DNA of 64,000 nucleotides from Acidobacteriota bacterium. GTDB lineage: Bacteria > Acidobacteriota > Blastocatellia > Pyrinomonadales > Pyrinomonadaceae. Both the position numbers and the translations under genes were made by a program. Within the stretch, counting starts at the first letter, position 1, and each line of letters starts with the position of its first letter. The notes under the pieces were generated by a model. It ran no database searches, was not told the DNA's origin, and worked only from the letters and a program-made list of their open reading frames with translations. Positions 1 through 7,441 of the stretch are shown here, piece after piece. The DNA lies in NCBI GenBank assembly GCA_018269075.1, contig JAFDVJ010000005.1, forward strand, positions 62,001 through 126,000, given 5' to 3'.

Positions 1-641
1 ACGAGATCGAGATGGCTCGCGCCGGCGAGGATCGCGCCGACGCGCAGGCAGAGCCGCATCAGCGCCGAGGTTTTCAGGTTGCGGACCGCTTCGAATTCCT
101 CGCTGCCGGCGTCGCCCGCGCCCTTCGCGAGCGCGAGATCGACCGACTGGCCGCCGATCATCCCCGACGCGCCGATGCATTCGACGAGCTCGGCGTGCGC
201 GAGCATCGCGCGTTCGGGCAGACCCGCGTGGTTGACGAAAACGAGCGCGTACGAGGCGTTGAGAAACCCGATCGCGACGAGGACGGCGAGCCCTTCGCCG
301 AATTTTTCGTGGACCGAGGTTTTGCCGCGCCGTTCGCGGGCGTTGTCCATACACGGCAGATCGTCGAAGATGAGCGACGAGGTGTGGATGAACTCGACCG
401 CCGCCGCCGCCGGCAGCAGCGTCTCGGCCCGGCCGCCGAACAGTTCCGCGCCGAGCAGCGTCAACACCGGCCGCAGCCTTTTGCCGCCCGAAAAGAGCGC
501 GTAATCGACGGCCTCGTTAAAACGCGTCTCGATCTCGGCCGGCGCGAGCGGCCGGTATTCGCGCAGCGCCTCTTCGATCGACGGCCGCTTGTTTTCGATA
601 TACTGCCAGAATTCGGCAAATTTTTCCGTATTTTCTTCCAT
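1..641 (-). CDS. Polyprenyl (farnesyl/geranylgeranyl-type) diphosphate synthase, 3'-truncated
   Basis: Chain-elongating prenyl transferase that condenses isopentenyl diphosphate with allylic diphosphates; cytosolic. The reverse strand reads from ATG at 641 through GGKRLRP, then the first aspartate-rich motif DDLPCMD followed by RRGKTSVH, GGQSVDL and a Lys-Thr (NLKTSAL), as in bacterial short-chain synthases. The second aspartate motif and C-terminus lie beyond the window edge. The segment after the first Asp motif reads AVLVAIGFLNASY where family members usually have a GDALL-like sequence. The start overlaps the upstream gene's stop (TGATG), so it is translationally coupled as the last visible gene of a three-gene minus-strand run. 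Product chain length cannot be told. Confidence 0.9.
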   Translation of the reverse strand, partial: MEENTEKFAEFWQYIENKRPSIEEALREYRPLAPAEIETRFNEAVDYALFSGGKRLRPVLTLLGAELFGGRAETLLPAAAAVEFIHTSSLIFDDLPCMDNARERRGKTSVHEKFGEGLAVLVAIGFLNASYALVFVNHAGLPERAMLAHAELVECIGASGMIGGQSVDLALAKGAGDAGSEEFEAVRNLKTSALMRLCLRVGAILAGASHLDL

Positions 642-1522
642 CAGCAACCCGCCGTAAAAAAGTCGGCGGCCTTTTTCAAAAGTTGTCCCTTACCGGCCGG
701 TGAAGAAAGAAAAAGGCTCGAATAAAAAAATCCTTTTTCCCAATCGTTCGCTTTTATGTAAAGATCGAGCTTTCCGTCGCTGTCGAGGTCGCCGGCCCAG
801 AGCAGAACACCGAGATAATCGTCATCGAAATAGGCTTCGTGGGCGATCACCTGGCGAACGCCGCCGCTTTCGAGAACCAGCGCCAAGGCCTTTTTCCCCG
901 ATTTCGTCAGACCGTCTTCGATCGTCATCACGTATTTTGTTTCGCCGATCCGATATTCCCGCCGAAAACCGCGCCGCATCACATCCGCGTCGTCCGAGTC
1001 TTCCGATTCCATATATTGAAAAAGGGTCAGGACTTTCGATTCCCGAAGTAGACCAACATTTTTGAATAACAACAGCGGTTTGCTCCGGCGGTCGAATTTG
1101 ATCGTAAAATCGAAACCCAACTCATCGGGCGGTTCGTTATTGCGGACGACCCGGACACGGGTGTTTTTCAAAAAGTATTCCCCGTTCTCGAAAAACAATC
1201 CGAGCCACCGCTCGCCGGTTCGGGCGACGGCTTCCTCGCGACGGTAGTTCGGGCCGTTAAACTCGACGTCGACCATTCCTTTTTTGAATTTCGTGGCGTC
1301 ATATTCGTCAAACTCCGGAAGATCTTTGATCTTCGGAGAAAAGTCGGATGTCGAGGAAACCGGCTGAGCGGCGGTCGGCGAAGCCGCAGGCTTTTCGATG
1401 AGGACGGCTTTCTCGATTTCGGCCGCCGGAAAAGCCGCTTTTTTCACCAACAACACGACCGCCGCGCAGCCGATGAGAAAAGCCGTCAAAAAAATACCGA
1501 TCAAATGCTTTCGTATTTTCAT
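641..1522 (-). CDS. Exported lipoprotein with an FG-GAP-like calcium-loop motif, unknown function
   Basis: 293 aa. I chose ATG 1522 because it begins a signal sequence (MKIRKHLIGIFLTAFLIGC) with a plausible lipobox LIGC; the frame stays open upstream, but that part is translated repeat and the antisense of another frame. The mature protein has a spacer, a mixed domain, and near the C-terminus GDLDSDGKLDLYI, which matches the D-x-D-x-D-G calcium loops of FG-GAP/VCBS repeats. The stop overlaps the start of the prenyl synthase. No enzyme motif is seen. An envelope location is inferred. Confidence 0.8.
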   Translation of the reverse strand: MKIRKHLIGIFLTAFLIGCAAVVLLVKKAAFPAAEIEKAVLIEKPAASPTAAQPVSSTSDFSPKIKDLPEFDEYDATKFKKGMVDVEFNGPNYRREEAVARTGERWLGLFFENGEYFLKNTRVRVVRNNEPPDELGFDFTIKFDRRSKPLLLFKNVGLLRESKVLTLFQYMESEDSDDADVMRRGFRREYRIGETKYVMTIEDGLTKSGKKALALVLESGGVRQVIAHEAYFDDDYLGVLLWAGDLDSDGKLDLYIKANDWEKGFFYSSLFLSSPAGKGQLLKKAADFFTAGC

Positions 1523-1541
1523 AATTCCCTCAAAACCCTCG

Positions 1542-1571
1542 CCAAACTTCCCAAACTTCCTAAACTTCCCC
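1542..1571. repeat. Tandem 9-mer array (CCAAACTTC, three units)
   Basis: Units at 1542-1550, 1551-1559 and 1560-1568. Read in the direction of transcription (minus) this is GGAAGTTTG/GGAAGTTTA. It lies in the short gap between two minus-strand genes and overlaps the stop codon of the upstream one. No complementary second arm is visible nearby. Confidence 0.85.
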
Positions 1572-1898
1572 ATCCTTGAGCTCATCGTAAAACCGCCTTG
1601 CGCGAACGGCCGTTTCGACCGGGACGGTGACGCGGTACGGGTGTTTGGCGACGAAGCTCGGGACTTCGACGACGCGCGCGCCGAGTTTTCGCAGGGTTTC
1701 GGCGAGCTTTTCGTCCGGCAGCTCAGCGACACCGAATTTTTCGGCCGCCCGTTTGAACGCGCCGCGCAGGCGGTCGAGCGGCAGCTCGCGGTCGGCGAGC
1801 TGTTTTTTGCGCGACTGAAAATCGCCCAGCGCAAAGAGCAGAATCCGTTCGGTTTCCGCGGTTTCGGCCGGTTGTTCGAAAAGCGTCGGTTGATCCAT
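1560..1898 (-). CDS. Conserved-looking small hypothetical protein, 112 aa
   Basis: Starts at ATG 1898 (MDQPTLFEQP). Hydrophilic and probably cytosolic, with no signal peptide and no recognised motif; it is rich in charged helix-forming segments. It is the first gene of the minus-strand run and diverges from coaBC. Its last codons, GGG GAA GTT TAG, belong to the 9-mer array that follows, so the repeat provides the stop codon. Function unknown. Confidence 0.6.
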   Translation of the reverse strand: MDQPTLFEQPAETAETERILLFALGDFQSRKKQLADRELPLDRLRGAFKRAAEKFGVAELPDEKLAETLRKLGARVVEVPSFVAKHPYRVTVPVETAVRARRFYDELKDGEV

Positions 1899-2015
1899 AT
1901 CTATTGCACGACAAACACTTCTGGAATTTTATCACAGCCGGCGGGAATTTTTCTCCAGTTTTTCGGCGCAATTTTGGCCGATCGCGACGAAATGCTAAAC
2001 TTTGAGGGGAAAACT

Positions 2016-3278
2016 ATGAGCGAACCGAACAAAAATTATCGCGTCGGCCTCGGGGTCTGCGGCGGCATCGCGGCCTACAAGGCGATCGAGGTGCTGCGGC
2101 TCCTGCAGAAAGCGGGCTGCGACGTGCGGGTCGCGATGACGCGCCACGCGACCGAGTTTATCCGGCCGCTGACCTTTCGCGCGCTGACCGGCGCTTACGT
2201 GCTTGTCGACGATTACGACGAGGGCAATCCCGACCCGATCGCGCATATCAATTTTTCGCAGAACATCGATCTGCTGCTGATCGTCCCGGCGACGGCCAAC
2301 ACGCTCGCGAAATTCGCGAACGGCATCGCCGACGATTTTCTGAGCTCGACCTATCTCGCCGCGAACGCGCCGGTGATGGTCGCGCCGGCGATGAACGTCT
2401 CGATGTGGAATCATCCGGCGACGCGGCGCAACATCGAAACCCTGAAAGACGACGGCGTCCGTTTCGTCGAGCCGGTCGCCGGCGAGCTGGCCTGCAAGAC
2501 GGTCGGCACCGGCAAGCTCGAAGACGTCGAGAACATCGCCGAGCAGGCTTTGAAAGTCCTGAGTCTTGAGTCTTTAGTCTTAAGTCAGAAATCAAAGACT
2601 CAGGACTCAAGACTCAGGACTCACGACTTAAAAGACGAAAACATCCTTCTGACGGTCGGCGGGACGCGCGAGGCGATCGATCCGGTGCGGTTCATCTCGA
2701 ACCATTCGTCGGGGAAAATGGGTTTCGCCGTCGCCGAAGCGGCCGCCGCGCGCGGCGCGCGGGTGACGGTCGTCCGCGGCTCGACGGCGGTCGAGCCGCC
2801 GGCCGGCGTCGAGGTCGTCGAGGCGGTCTCGGCCCAGCAGATGTTCGAAGCGGTGATCGATAATTTAGTGCGGGCGTCGGTCTTTATCGGCGCGGCGGCG
2901 GTCGCCGATTACCGGCCCAAAAACGTCGCCGAAACGAAGATCAAGAAGACGAATCTCGATTCGCTGACGATCGAGCTCGAAAAAACGCCCGACATTCTCG
3001 CGAACGTCGCGGAACGGCGGCACGAGAATCTGCTCGTCGTCGGCTTCGCGGCCGAGACGAACGACGTCGCGGCGTATGCGCGGGCGAAGCTCGAACGCAA
3101 GAACCTCGATCTGATCGTCGCCAACGACGTCAGCCGCAAGGACATCGGCTTCGGCGCGGACGACAACGCCGCGACGCTGATCACGCGCACGACGGCAGTC
3201 GAGCTGCCGCGAATGTCGAAACGCGAGCTGGCAGACAAAATCCTCGACGAAGTGCTAAGATTGAGACGACAGCAATGA
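2016..3278 (+). CDS. coaBC: Bifunctional phosphopantothenoylcysteine decarboxylase / phosphopantothenate-cysteine ligase
   Basis: Two steps of coenzyme A synthesis, cytosolic. 420 aa from ATG 2016, with AGGGGA just upstream; the frame is open further upstream but shows no family homology. Flavoprotein (CoaC) half, about residues 8-180: CGGIAAYKA, catalytic His77 in PIAHINF, PAMN 124-127, and Cys160 in the substrate flap. CTP-binding ligase (CoaB) half from about 208: GGTREAID, ISNHSSGKMG, and a KIKKTN lysine pair. The linker (residues 181-205) is encoded by an in-frame inverted heptamer array, which is very unusual. The stop overlaps the next start (ATGA). Confidence 0.97.
   Translation: MSEPNKNYRVGLGVCGGIAAYKAIEVLRLLQKAGCDVRVAMTRHATEFIRPLTFRALTGAYVLVDDYDEGNPDPIAHINFSQNIDLLLIVPATANTLAKFANGIADDFLSSTYLAANAPVMVAPAMNVSMWNHPATRRNIETLKDDGVRFVEPVAGELACKTVGTGKLEDVENIAEQALKVLSLESLVLSQKSKTQDSRLRTHDLKDENILLTVGGTREAIDPVRFISNHSSGKMGFAVAEAAAARGARVTVVRGSTAVEPPAGVEVVEAVSAQQMFEAVIDNLVRASVFIGAAAVADYRPKNVAETKIKKTNLDSLTIELEKTPDILANVAERRHENLLVVGFAAETNDVAAYARAKLERKNLDLIVANDVSRKDIGFGADDNAATLITRTTAVELPRMSKRELADKILDEVLRLRRQQ
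2556..2629. repeat. Inverted heptamer array inside the coaBC reading frame
   Basis: Left arm: GTCCTGA, GTCTTGA, GTCTTTA, GTCTTAA, GTCAGAA (2556-2590). Right arm: CTCAGGA, CTCAAGA, CTCAGGA, CTCACGA (2599-2626), the complement of the left. The whole stretch is translated as the linker between the two CoaBC domains. Same architecture as the intergenic arrays. Confidence 0.9.
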
Positions 3279-4270
3279 ACCGCGAATATTCCGAAATTTT
3301 GGCCGACGTCAAAGAGCAGCTGCTCTATCTGCAGGAGCTCGGCGTCGAGAATCTGAGCGTCGAGCTGCCGGCCTTCGACGCCTCGAAGTTCCGGCTGCCC
3401 GCCGGAAACATAACGCCGCCGCCGGCCGCCAAAACGGAAATTCCGGCCGAAAGAATCGAGCGTTTCGCGCCGCCGCCGGAGCTCGTCAAAAAGATCGCCG
3501 AGCCGCCGAAATCGACGTCGAACGAGCCGCCGGCGTCGCGTTTGGGCCTGCTCGAATCGACCAAGCTGTCGCGGCTCGCGCAGCAGCCGAAACGAGAATC
3601 CTTATTTGCCGGACCGACCGAACCTGTTGAAAAACCGCCTATGCCAAAGAAAACCGTCGAAGAAGATCTGACCGCTTCGCTGTTTGGCGACATCACCAAA
3701 ACGCTGCCCGAATCGAAGGAAACGATCGAGGAGATCCGCGCCGACATCGGCAACTGCACGCGCTGCCCGCTCTACGAGGGCCGCACGAAGATCGTCCACA
3801 CGACCGGCAATTTCAGCGCCGACCTGATGTTCGTCGGCGAAGCGCCGGGTGCCGACGAGGATCAGAAAGGCGAGCCGTTCGTCGGCCGCGCCGGTCAATT
3901 GCTCAACAAGATCATCGAGGCGATCGGGATGAAGCGCGAGGACGTCTGCATCGGCAACATCAACCGCTGCCGCCCGCCGGGCAACCGCACGCCGACGCTG
4001 CCCGAGGCGCACACCTGCCGCCCGTTCCTGATCCGCGAGATCGCCGTCATCCGCCCGAAAGTGATCGTCGTTTTAGGCAACACGGCCTGCCAGAACCTGC
4101 TCGACACAAAGGTCGGCATCACGAAACTGCGCGGCAATTTTCAGGACTACTACGGCGTCAAGGTGATGCCGACGTTTCACCCCGCATACTTACTGCGCGA
4201 CCCGTCGAAAAAACGTGAGACGTGGGAAGACATGAAAAAAGTCCGCGATTACCTGAGCGGGCTGAAATAA
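3275..4270 (+). CDS. Family-4 (Fe-S) uracil-DNA glycosylase with long N-terminal extension
   Basis: Removes uracil from DNA in base-excision repair. 331 aa, well above the roughly 200-aa core of family 4: residues 1-150 are a Pro-rich, low-complexity extension and the core starts near 155. Visible Fe-S ligands are Cys161 and Cys164 (CTRC), Cys232 (RCRPPGNR) and Cys248 (HTCRP). The catalytic motif is GEAPGADEDQ at 189-198 followed by EPFVGRAG, and the DNA-contacting motif HPAYLLR starts at 302. It overlaps coaBC by 4 nt, suggesting translational coupling. A shorter, cysteine-free paralogue lies 1.3 kb downstream. Confidence 0.95.
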   Translation: MNREYSEILADVKEQLLYLQELGVENLSVELPAFDASKFRLPAGNITPPPAAKTEIPAERIERFAPPPELVKKIAEPPKSTSNEPPASRLGLLESTKLSRLAQQPKRESLFAGPTEPVEKPPMPKKTVEEDLTASLFGDITKTLPESKETIEEIRADIGNCTRCPLYEGRTKIVHTTGNFSADLMFVGEAPGADEDQKGEPFVGRAGQLLNKIIEAIGMKREDVCIGNINRCRPPGNRTPTLPEAHTCRPFLIREIAVIRPKVIVVLGNTACQNLLDTKVGITKLRGNFQDYYGVKVMPTFHPAYLLRDPSKKRETWEDMKKVRDYLSGLK

Positions 4271-4501
4271 CTTATAGTATATGACACAACTTGTTGGAAT
4301 AATTAGCGTTAAACCCGCGAGCGGTTTTTAAACTATCCACCAAAACCACGAAAAAACAGGAAAGAAATTTAGTGTTTTTAGTGTTTTTAGTGGAAGACAA
4401 AAAAGCGAACGCGACCGGAATCGACGCTTTTTCCAATAAGTTCTGTCACTAACCATAATTGGGGAGAGCAATGATCGTGCCGAACAGTTCTGGGAGGAAA
4501 T
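4271..4501. other. Gene-free stretch with a short repeat hairpin
   Basis: No gene seen. It holds a weak 5-bp stem followed by T5 near 4306-4330, which could end the glycosylase transcript, and an array TTAGTGTTTTT in period 9 at 4369-4393 with a loosely complementary CCACCAAAACCACGAAAAA at about 4337-4355. Composition turns AT-rich toward 4500, anticipating the next gene. Confidence 0.5.
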
Positions 4502-5110
4502 ATGAAGTTATTATTAAAAATATTAATACTGTTTGTAACAAATCTATTAATTCTTATTACAAATGGGCAAATTTATGTAATAAAAGGACAAAACCCCTCC
4601 CAGAATGCAAAAACTCCAAAACAGAACAGCACATTAAAAATTACACTCTTAAGCGAGAATTCTACTTTGATCAAAGACGTACCTTTTTATCTTAATGTTA
4701 AAATTGAAAATCAAACGCTTAAGAATTTTGATAAACGGTGTTTGCTCGAAGTAATCATGCAAAGGATCGGCCCAAATCAGGAATACCTATTTAATCCGAC
4801 CTACGAAGTTTCCTCCGAAATCGATTTAAATTCTGTTTCGAGGGGTAAAAAAGTCCACAGTCTCAATCTCGAAGATATATCCAAAAGGAAAAAGAGAAAT
4901 ATTTTGAAGAAAGGCGAAACGATGACCTTTAAGATCGACTTGACCAATTTGGAATGGGGGCCTTCCAACGCGGGGTATGTTTTAGTTGGTGAAAATCTTT
5001 TTGAAATCGTCAAGAAAGACGTTTACGAGCTTTATCTTGTCATCCTCACCTACGACCAGGATTTCGGTAAATCAGTTTATTCCAATAAATTGATAGTAAC
5101 TATTAAATAA
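4502..5110 (+). CDS. AT-rich orphan, probable exported protein
   Basis: 202 aa from ATG 4502 with a strong GGGAGGA ribosome site about 5 nt upstream. The N-terminus (MKLLLKILILFVTNLLILI) is a hydrophobic signal or anchor, followed by a lysine/asparagine-rich, beta-like region. Codon use is strongly A/T-ending, unlike the GC-rich neighbours, and no family is recognised. It sits between two glycosylase paralogues and next to a 35-bp inverted-repeat element, consistent with an acquired insertion (inference). Function unknown. Confidence 0.75.
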   Translation: MKLLLKILILFVTNLLILITNGQIYVIKGQNPSQNAKTPKQNSTLKITLLSENSTLIKDVPFYLNVKIENQTLKNFDKRCLLEVIMQRIGPNQEYLFNPTYEVSSEIDLNSVSRGKKVHSLNLEDISKRKKRNILKKGETMTFKIDLTNLEWGPSNAGYVLVGENLFEIVKKDVYELYLVILTYDQDFGKSVYSNKLIVTIK

Positions 5111-5237
5111 TCCACTGAGTCAGTACTCTGATTTTTAAATTATCTAATGAATTAGTTGTTTCTACAGTATTATACACACAATTTGGAAAAGGACGGGACT
5201 GTAAAAGTAATTGTGTAATCCGTTCTCGACGAAACTC

Positions 5238-5432
5238 GAAAAAGCGGCGAGAGCCATGCCGAGGTCAGTAGCGTCGGCGGCAGCCGATGCACCGTCCGCC
5301 GGCTGGCCCCTTGCATCTCAAACCGTTAAACAAAAATGGTTTTTAATCTTCCCGTCAAGTTATACCCGCGCAGCGGTGCATCGGCTGCCGCCGACGCTAC
5401 TGACCTCGCGCGGCTGCGCCGCTTTTCCCCGC
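5238..5432. repeat. Inverted-repeat element with 35-bp perfect arms (REPIN/MITE-like)
   Basis: Arms 5260-5294 and 5374-5408 are exact reverse complements (core GTCAGTAGCGTCGGCGGCAG) separated by 79 bp. Outside them AAAAGCGGCG (about 5239) and CGCCGCTTTT (about 5418) also pair, extending the symmetry to about 190 bp. The intervening DNA codes for nothing convincing. A mobile miniature element or REP doublet is possible; no target-site duplication could be established. Confidence 0.75.
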
Positions 5433-5548
5433 GTTTTCATTAATATTTACTGCCCGGCAGTAACCACCGAGCCGGGTATTGTTCAATACCCGATTTTCAC
5501 CCGCAAAAAATATTTGTCTTTGCCTTTTTTAAATCGCAGAATTGAAGT

Positions 5549-6133
5549 ATGCAGAATTCGCTGTTCGAGGAAAACGCGCAGGGGTCGGAGGAAACCGTCG
5601 ACGAGATCAATCAGGAAACGCTCGAAAAGGGCAAGCAGCTTTTTCCGGATCGTTTTTTTATCTTCGGGACCGGCAACTTAAAAGCGGACGTCGTGATCGT
5701 CGGCGAATCGCCGGGCGCGCCGGACGCGGATTCGGAAAAGCCGTTTATGGGGCCGGTCGGCGATCTGCTGGTCAGGATTCTCGCGTCGATCGGTTTGAAA
5801 AGAGAGGAAGTCTACCTGACGAACGTCGTCAAGTTTATCTCGCAGGGCGACGAGCTGACGCCCGAGATCATCAGGTTTTTCACGCCGTATCTCGTGCGCG
5901 AGATCCTCGCGATCCGGCCGAAGATCGTCATCTCGCTCGGCAACACGCCCACCAAAGCGCTTTTGAACACGAAGAAATCCATCACGCAGATGCGCGGCGA
6001 GTTTCACGATTTTCAGGGCATCAAACTGATGCCGACGTTCAACCCGGCGTACCTGCTCCGCGATCCGACCAGGAAGCGCGAGGTCTGGGAGGATATGAAA
6101 GCGGTTCGCGCCTTTTTAGCCGAAAACGATTAG
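5549..6133 (+). CDS. Uracil-DNA glycosylase family-4-like protein lacking all cysteines
   Basis: 194 aa. Clearly homologous over its whole length to the glycosylase at 3275: GESPGAPDADSEKPFMGPVG (from residue 52) replaces GEAPGADEDQKGEPFVGRAG, and NPAYLLRDP (from 165) replaces HPAYLLRDP. There is no cysteine at all, so the [4Fe-4S] cluster of family 4 cannot form; the positions of the CRPP and HTCRP ligands are phenylalanines. The conserved His of the last motif is Asn. Either a divergent glycosylase with altered chemistry or a DNA-binding relic. The start at 5549 has only a weak ribosome site. Confidence 0.85.
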   Translation: MQNSLFEENAQGSEETVDEINQETLEKGKQLFPDRFFIFGTGNLKADVVIVGESPGAPDADSEKPFMGPVGDLLVRILASIGLKREEVYLTNVVKFISQGDELTPEIIRFFTPYLVREILAIRPKIVISLGNTPTKALLNTKKSITQMRGEFHDFQGIKLMPTFNPAYLLRDPTRKREVWEDMKAVRAFLAEND

Positions 6134-6312
6134 ATGCGCTCGGTCTTGCTGCGTTTGGCGATCATCACGGCGAGCAGCAGCGCGGCGATGCCGAGAAACA
6201 GGACGCCGAGCATTCCGCCCGTCCGGACGAGGCCCGGATAAATAAACGCCGACATAAACGACGCGAGCGCGGCCAGAAAAAGGAGAACCGTAATGAAACC
6301 GATTTTCTGCAT
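6130..6312 (-). CDS. Small two-helix membrane protein, 60 aa
   Basis: The ATG at 6312 is preceded on the minus strand by a near-perfect AAAGGAGGTTTT ribosome site, which makes this short frame credible. Two hydrophobic segments (GFITVLLFLAALASF and MLGVLFLGIAALLLAVMIA) flank a short loop with Pro-Gly, and the C-terminus is basic (KRSKTERI). It overlaps the 3' end of the convergent glycosylase paralogue by 4 nt. Function unknown. Confidence 0.75.
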   Translation of the reverse strand: MQKIGFITVLLFLAALASFMSAFIYPGLVRTGGMLGVLFLGIAALLLAVMIAKRSKTERI

Positions 6313-6672
6313 AAAACCTCCTTTGGGAATTTCAATACAAATTTACAAACAAACGAGCACGGCGCTCTGTGATGCGGATGACATTGCGATTGCGGATTTC
6401 GGATTGCGGATTTCGGATTGGTTCGAGTCGGAAAGGCTTCGTTTTTTGAATAATCGTCCGAAATCGGCGAAAATTGATCCGGCGTTTTTTCAATCGAAAT
6501 GCTGCATCTTTATTATAACGCCGTTGTCAACCGGGGTTGAAATTCGGTCTTTGGTCTTTGATCTTTGGTCTTTGATCTTCAAAGGCAATCCGTTAATGGC
6601 GAACGACGACAAAAACCAAAGATCAAAGATCAAAGATCAAAGATCAAAACCCCGACGATTTACCCTTTTACT
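6313..6672. other. Gene-free stretch, two heptamer arrays
   Basis: No gene supported. It serves as the divergent upstream region of the small membrane protein and the Nudix gene. It contains TTGCGGA/TTTCGGA direct heptamers at 6384-6420 and the inverted array at 6546-6649 described separately. Between them is ordinary non-coding DNA. Confidence 0.6.
6546..6649. repeat. Inverted heptamer array upstream of the Nudix gene
   Basis: Left arm of five units (GGTCTTT, GGTCTTT, GATCTTT, GGTCTTT, GATCTTC; 6546-6580) and right arm ACCAAAG then ATCAAAG repeats (6615-6649). The arms are complementary across a 34-nt loop. G/T-rich arm first relative to the downstream gene. Confidence 0.9.
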
Positions 6673-7212
6673 ATGAAACCAGAAATTTTATCGACCGAAA
6701 CGATCTATCGCGGGCGCGTGTTCGACGTTTCCGTTTCCGAGATCCGCGAAAACGACGCGGTTTACCGGCGCGAGATCGTCAATCATCACGGGAGCGCGGT
6801 GATCGTGCCGGTTTTCGCCGACAAGACAGTCGCGCTCGTCCGGCAGTATCGTCACGCCGCCGCCGAATATCTGCTCGAAATTCCGGCCGGCACGCTCGGC
6901 GAGGGCGAAGATCCGGAAGCCGGCGCGGCGCGCGAGGTCGAGGAAGAGATCGGCGTCCGGGCCGGCCGGATCGAAAAGCTCTCGGAATTCTACGTTTCGC
7001 CCGGTTTTCTGACCGAGAAGATGAACCTCTTTCTCGCGACTGAGCTGACGGATTCGGTTCAGAACCTCGACGAGGACGAATTTCTGTCGGTCGAACGGAT
7101 GAGCTTTCCCGAAGCCTTCGACAAAATCCGAACGGGCGAGATCCGCGACGCGAAAACGATCATCGGCCTGATGCTGGCCGGCGGCCGACTGGGGTTCGTT
7201 TTTCAGGATTAA
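6673..7212 (+). CDS. Nudix hydrolase, ADP-ribose pyrophosphatase type
   Basis: 179 aa from ATG 6673. A complete Nudix box spans residues 73-95: G-x5-E-x7-REVEEEIGV. The preceding ALVRQYRHAAAEYLLEIPAG is typical of the ADP-ribose pyrophosphatase (NudF-like) branch, where the enzyme cleaves ADP-ribose and related dinucleotides to clear toxic metabolites. The start lies 23 nt after an inverted repeat array and no Shine-Dalgarno sequence is visible. An upstream in-frame start would translate the repeat and was rejected. Confidence 0.92.
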   Translation: MKPEILSTETIYRGRVFDVSVSEIRENDAVYRREIVNHHGSAVIVPVFADKTVALVRQYRHAAAEYLLEIPAGTLGEGEDPEAGAAREVEEEIGVRAGRIEKLSEFYVSPGFLTEKMNLFLATELTDSVQNLDEDEFLSVERMSFPEAFDKIRTGEIRDAKTIIGLMLAGGRLGFVFQD

Positions 7213-7302
7213 TACCGTTTTGAATAAATAGTTGTGCCTTAGGATTTTCAGCTCGATTCTTTTAATCATTGCAATCAAGCAAGTTAGTTGATTATCAAGC
7301 CT

Positions 7303-7335
7303 TCCGACATCGCACCTCCGACATCCGACATCGGT
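7303..7335. repeat. Direct heptamer array TCCGACA
   Basis: Units TCCGACA, TCGCACC, TCCGACA, TCCGACA, TCGG. It lies between the Nudix gene and the FG-GAP protein. No complementary arm found. Confidence 0.7.
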
Positions 7336-7441
7336 ATAAGTTTCCCGGTTCATCGAATTTTCTTTACCCAGCGCCCGATTTTGGTTATCCTAATTACACC
7401 ACAGGACTCTAAAATCACTTTGCCCAACAGGGAGAAATCCG

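Noticed and set aside
1523..1834. N-terminal extension of the lipoprotein at 641
   Set aside because: Translates the 9-mer array and the wrong frame of the upstream gene; the signal peptide starts at 1522.
1398..2015. N-terminal extension of coaBC
   Set aside because: Lies antisense to the lipoprotein and the small gene; no family homology; a good ribosome site is at 2016.
4459..4695. 78-codon plus frame over the start of the AT-rich orphan
   Set aside because: Out-of-frame shadow; the 4502 frame has the signal peptide and the ribosome site.
5542..6372. 276-codon frame over the cysteine-free glycosylase
   Set aside because: Frame-shifted shadow; the glycosylase frame has clear motifs.
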